Source of the DNA: Bog-756 sp963813525
GTDB lineage: Bacteria; Actinomycetota; Acidimicrobiia; Acidimicrobiales; RAAP-2
Length of the DNA stretch: 64,000 nucleotides
Direction of reading: 5' to 3'
Assembly (NCBI GenBank): GCA_963813525.1
Contig: CAWEZI010000005.1
Location: 1,178,001 to 1,242,000 of the forward strand
Below are positions 60,280 to 64,000 of the stretch, one piece after another. Numbering within the stretch: position 1 is the first letter of the stretch; every line of letters starts with the position of its first letter. The notes beneath the pieces are model-generated. The model saw only the letters and a program-made list of their open reading frames with translations, had not been told where the DNA came from and did no database searches. The position numbers were made by a program, and so were the translations under genes.

Positions 60280-62085
60280 AGCCGATGACGGCCTCCACGC
60301 ACTGCTCGGCGTCGAGCACGGCCCGCAGCCGACTGCGGGGCGAGGGCAGGTAGTGGGTGAAGTAGCGCACCCCTTCGGTGAGCACACCTAGTAGCGAGAG
60401 GTTGGGTTGCAGCCGGCCCTCGGCGTCATAGGGATGGAAGTCCTCGCTGATGGCCACGCTGCCCACCGCCGTGTCGCCGTAGCGGAGCTGGGTCAGCCGC
60501 CCCTTGGCGTAGAGGCGGTTGAGCAGCAGGGAGGTCGAACGGGCCAGGGAGGGCAGGTCGAGATGGCCCCGGACCACACCGTCCACCGTCACCTGGGTGG
60601 GCTGGTCGAGGGCGGTCGAGCCCAGAGTCACGCCGCCGGCGCTGGCCGTCACCTGGGGGCCCGGACCGAGAGGGACACGGACCACGCCGGCGTCGAGCAG
60701 ACCGAGGAGCTGCTGGGACCGCAGGGGCGGCGGTCCGGCCTCCAGCCGGTTGATCCGGCCGCGCACGTTGGACTGGAAGTCGACGTAGGACTCGAGGGAG
60801 AGCCCGCCGAACTCGATGACCGACCGCAGCTGGTCGCGCAAGATGCGCAGCACCTCCTGGGCCGCCTTGACCGGACTGCCGCCGGGCCGCAGGGCCTCGT
60901 CCAGGTCGGCTTCGATCATGTCGTAGACCTGGCCCTGGTAATCGGCGGCCGAGGTGTAGTGGCGGTCGGACCCGGCAAAGACGTGGGTGGCCGGGTCGAA
61001 GCGCCCGAAGCGGCCCTCGAGGCTGTCGACCGCCTTCTCGTAGTGGCCGTCCACCCAGCCGTGGCGGAGCACGGCCCGCACCGTGGCCGACTCCGCCTCG
61101 CCGCCGGCCAGGAAGGCGGCGTGGGTGTAGTACCGGGCCTGCATCTCGGCGAAGATGAGGGGCAGCAGCTCGGTCCGGAAGTCGACGTGTCGACGCACCG
61201 GCGATCCCCCCGGATTGGTCAGGGCGGCGAACTCCTCGGGGGTGCACACCACCGGTTGGTACTGGCCGTAGGGGTCGACGCCGTGGGCCGACTTGGCGCA
61301 GTAGGGGACGCCCGACCGCGAATAGAGGGTGATGGCCGGCTCCTGCCCCGAGGGCACGTACCGCTTGCGCTCGCCCTCGGTCTCGAAGGTCCCCCCCGCC
61401 CCACGGTCAGGGCGGTGAGGACATCGAAGCCGACCAGGCCCATGCCGGCCACCGCCACCGAGGACCCGGGCGGGGCGCTCTGGTCGAAGTAGGACACCGG
61501 GTACGGGCGCAGGTAGTGCACCCCACTGTCCCCGCCGGGCTCGTCGTTCCAGGTGTGTCCCGAGGTCAGCACCACGTGATCGACGTTGAGGGTGGTGCCG
61601 TTGTCGAGCAGCACCGCCTCGCGGCCCTTGAGGGCCGGCGAGATGTCGACCGCCGCCGCATAGTGGCGGACGATCTCCAGGTTGGGGGGTGCGTCGGCCA
61701 CCAGGGTGTCGTAGAACCACACCAGGTACTCGCCCATCAGCCGCCGGGGCAGGTAGTCGGTGGCCAGGATGGGCTCGCCGGCCGTACCGATGCGGCACTC
61801 GTAGCCGACCCAGCGGTAGCCGCAGCCGACGGCCCACTCGTGCAGGCCCACCGCGTAGGGAGGGAGGGCGTCCCCGTCGGGGGAGGCGTAGAGGGAGAGT
61901 TGGCCGCAGGCGTTGTTGAGCACCAGGTAGTCGGGCTGCTCGGCGGCGTAGACCCCGCCGCCCAGTTGACCGGGCTCGATGACGTGCAGCCGCACCGACG
62001 TGCCCACCCGGCGGGCCCGGCTGACCGTCCGCTCCAGGACGCACAGACCCCAGGACCCGAGGCCGACGATGGCCATCTCGGTCAT
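60278..62085 (-). pseudogene. FAD/NAD(P)-binding protein, frameshifted in a C-run
   Basis: Starts at ATG 62,085 (MTEMAIVGLGSWG). The N-terminal dinucleotide fold, the LNNACGQLSLYASPDG loop and TSGHTWND fit the FAD-NAD(P)-binding family PF13454. After VAGMGLVGFDVLTALTVGRGG the frame is lost near 61,400, at a run of seven C on the plus strand. The rest (ERKRYVPSGQEP, SGVPYCAKSAHGVDPYG, to AEQCVEAVIG) is intact in the next frame. The homopolymer makes an assembly indel likely, so the gene may well be whole at about 600 residues. It converges on the MetY-like gene. Confidence 0.7.
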
Positions 62086-62369
62086 CGGACGCGTCCCACC
62101 CGTGCGCCACCGCCGCGACGCGACGCCGCTGGGCGCGATCGATGGAATGGACACCGCACACACATGGTCACGCCGGCCCCTTTTTCGGCATCGCCGTCCG
62201 TCAACGCTACGCCGCCGGGGGGCGTTAGGACAAGCATCCGGCGGCCAATGCCCAGGCCGGCGGTAGGATCACAGCACGGGGTCGGGGCTGACCAAGTGCC
62301 GGGCCAACCTTGTCGCAGCGCCGGCCGGCGCTGTCGAACGGCAGCAGACAACCAAGGAAATCGGGGACG

Positions 62370-63245
62370 ATGGTCGACGACTCGGGCACTTGCCAGCTGG
62401 GCAGCCTCACCGTGCACCGGTTGGGCTTCGGCACCATGCAGCTGCCGGGGCCCGGGGTGTGGGGGCCGCCGGTGGATCACGAGGCCGCCCTGGCCGTGCT
62501 GCGCCGTGCCGTCGACCTGGGCGTCGACCTGTTCGACACGGCCAACTCCTACGGCCCCGACGTGGCCGAGGAGCTGGTCCGTGAAGCGCTCCACCCCTAC
62601 CCGGCGTCGCTGCGCATCGCCACCAAGGCCGGGTTGACCCGTTCTGGTCCCGGCCAGTGGGCCACCGACGGCCGCCCCGCCCACCTGCGCAGCGAATGCG
62701 AGGGCAGCCTGGCCCGGCTGGGGGTGGACCGGATCGACCTGTTCCAGTTGCACCGCATCGACCCGGAGGTCCCCGCCGACGACCAGTTCGGCACGCTCAA
62801 GGAACTGCGCGACGAAGGCAAGGTGGCCGAGGTGGGCCTGTCCGAGGTGTCCGTCGACCAGATCGAGGCGGCCCGGCGGATCGTGCCGGTGGTCAGCGTG
62901 CAGAACCAGTACAACCTCGGCCAGCGGGGGGCCGACGACGTGGTCGACCACTGCGAGCAGAACGGGATCGGGTTCATCCCGTGGGCCCCTCTGGCCAGCG
63001 GCAAACTGTCGCGGCCGGGCGGACCCCTCGACCGGGTGGCCACCGAAGTGGGGGCCACCGTGAGCCAGGTGTGCCTGGCCTGGCTCCTGCGCCGTTCCCC
63101 CATCATGATCCCCATCCCCGGGACGGCCTCGGTGGCCCACCTGGAGGAGAACTGCGCGGCCGCCGGCCTGTCCCTCTCCGACCAGCAGTACGACGAGCTG
63201 ACCGGTTCCCGCAAGCCGCTGCGCCGCTGGGCGCTCAGCGGGTGA
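62370..63245 (+). CDS. Aldo/keto reductase
   Basis: 291 residues from ATG 62,370. TIM-barrel AKR features are LGVDLFDTANSYG (catalytic D and Y), RIATKAGL with the lysine, DLFQLHRIDP with the histidine, EVGLSEVSVDQI and the NADPH-binding IPIPGTASVAHLEEN. It reduces an aldehyde or ketone with NADPH. It is divergent from the FAD protein across 284 bases and followed 28 bases later by the amidohydrolase, so the two may be co-transcribed. Confidence 0.87.
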   Translation: MVDDSGTCQLGSLTVHRLGFGTMQLPGPGVWGPPVDHEAALAVLRRAVDLGVDLFDTANSYGPDVAEELVREALHPYPASLRIATKAGLTRSGPGQWATDGRPAHLRSECEGSLARLGVDRIDLFQLHRIDPEVPADDQFGTLKELRDEGKVAEVGLSEVSVDQIEAARRIVPVVSVQNQYNLGQRGADDVVDHCEQNGIGFIPWAPLASGKLSRPGGPLDRVATEVGATVSQVCLAWLLRRSPIMIPIPGTASVAHLEENCAAAGLSLSDQQYDELTGSRKPLRRWALSG

Positions 63246-63273
63246 GCAGGGGCCGAGGGGGCACGAGGATCCG

Positions 63274-64000
63274 ATGACTGCCGATCTGGTCATACGCAAC
63301 GGCCTGGTGGCCGACGGCACCGGTGGTCCCCTGCGGCGAGCCGATGTGGCCGTCGAGGGTGACCTCATCACCGCCGTCGGGGACGACGTGGGGCCCGGGC
63401 GCCGCCAGCTGGATGCCGAAGGCCTGCTGGTCACCCCCGGCTTCGTCGATCCCCACACCCACTACGACGGTCAGGCCACCTGGGACAGCCAGCTGGCCCC
63501 GTCCTCCCACCACGGGGTGACCACGGTGGCCATGGGCAACTGCGGCGTCGGCTTCGCCCCGGTGGCCGGCGACCGCCACGACTGGCTCATCGAGATGATG
63601 GAGGGGGTCGAGGACATCCCGGGGACGGCGCTCCACGAGGGACTGGTCTGGGACTGGGGGTCCTTCCCCGAGTTCCTCGACGCCCTCGACCGCCAGCCCC
63701 GGGCCATCGACGTGGGCGCCCACCTGCCCCACGCCGCCCTGCGGGCCTTCGTCATGGGCGAGCGGGGGGCCGACCCGGCCGAGCACCCGAGCGACGCCGA
63801 ACTGCAGAGGATGGCCCGATTGTTGGGCGAAGGCCTCGATGCCGGGGCCCTCGGTGTTTCCACGTCACGCACGGAGCGGCACCGCACCAGCGGGGGACAG
63901 AACCTGGGAACCCTGCGGGCCCGCGAGCCCGAGCTCATGACCCTGGCCTCGGTGCTGGCCGAGCGGGGCACCGGCGTCTTCCAGCTCCTGTCGGACAGCT
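63274..64000 (+). CDS. D-aminoacylase / N-acyl-D-amino-acid deacylase-like amidohydrolase, 3' end missing
   Basis: The frame is open to the window edge; 242 residues are visible. The start MTADLVIRNGLVADGTG is a typical amidohydrolase N-terminal beta sandwich. VTPGFVDPHTHYDGQATWD gives the HxH metal motif, and HHGVTTVAMGNCGVGFAP is the D-aminoacylase (amidohydrolase 3) signature with its metal-binding cysteine. It would hydrolyse N-acyl-D-amino acids or a related amide. Confidence 0.85.
   Translation, partial: MTADLVIRNGLVADGTGGPLRRADVAVEGDLITAVGDDVGPGRRQLDAEGLLVTPGFVDPHTHYDGQATWDSQLAPSSHHGVTTVAMGNCGVGFAPVAGDRHDWLIEMMEGVEDIPGTALHEGLVWDWGSFPEFLDALDRQPRAIDVGAHLPHAALRAFVMGERGADPAEHPSDAELQRMARLLGEGLDAGALGVSTSRTERHRTSGGQNLGTLRAREPELMTLASVLAERGTGVFQLLSDS

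Overview
The window is high-GC actinobacterial DNA. The gene content (tandem YbjQ-type proteins, an SsuD-like flavin monooxygenase, class III cyclases, an AhcY-type SAH hydrolase, heavy GTG start usage) suggests an uncultured Acidimicrobiia-like genome. That placement is an inference; no rRNA or marker gene is present. Several genes are broken by single-base shifts, some in homopolymers, so part of the damage may be assembly error.

Positions 1 to about 33,670 form an accessory island with visibly lower and more uneven GC. It is a long string of mostly single-gene units, on either strand. Consecutive units are separated by a short imperfect palindrome (left flank like GATAACGC, core CCGGTGnT, right flank like GGGGCAC) that always points the same way. 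I count about 40 copies, including degenerate and double ones. The cargo resembles integron cassettes: GNAT acetyltransferases, VOC, OsmC, HAD, SEC-C, a cupin, a nucleoside deaminase, two kinase or phosphotransferase types, methyltransferase, a candidate HEPN protein, a hydrolase-cyclase fusion, many small lipoproteins and membrane proteins, and large secreted repeat proteins (FN3/Calx-beta, RCC1, pentapeptide). No IntI-type integrase is seen. The only recombinase genes are a decayed, overlapping pair of tyrosine recombinases at 11.56-13.87 kb. An IS5-family element has landed in or beside one repeat and an IS110 remnant lies further right. This repeat-bounded cassette array is the main candidate for an undescribed system.

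From about 33.8 kb the DNA becomes conventional, GC-rich backbone. It opens with a cyclase and a hexapeptide acetyltransferase, then SAH hydrolase, a membrane-anchored GH3, a ketopantoate reductase and a conserved regulator-like protein. From 42.0 to 50.3 kb lie GH36 and GH1-like glycosidases with methyltransferases and an APH-type kinase on the minus strand, and a divergent secreted six-hairpin glycosidase.

From 50.4 to 54 kb is an SRPBCC protein and a four-gene operon on the minus strand in which each stop overlaps the next start. Three of its products are YbjQ-like. A GT-C-like membrane glycosyltransferase follows.

The right end (55.3-64 kb) looks like a sulfur/amino-acid module. An SsuD-like monooxygenase is divergent from an ATP-grasp ligase, a MetA-like acyltransferase and a MetY-like PLP enzyme. 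These converge on an FAD/NAD(P)-binding protein that carries a frameshift. An aldo/keto reductase and a D-aminoacylase-type amidohydrolase, cut by the window edge, complete it.
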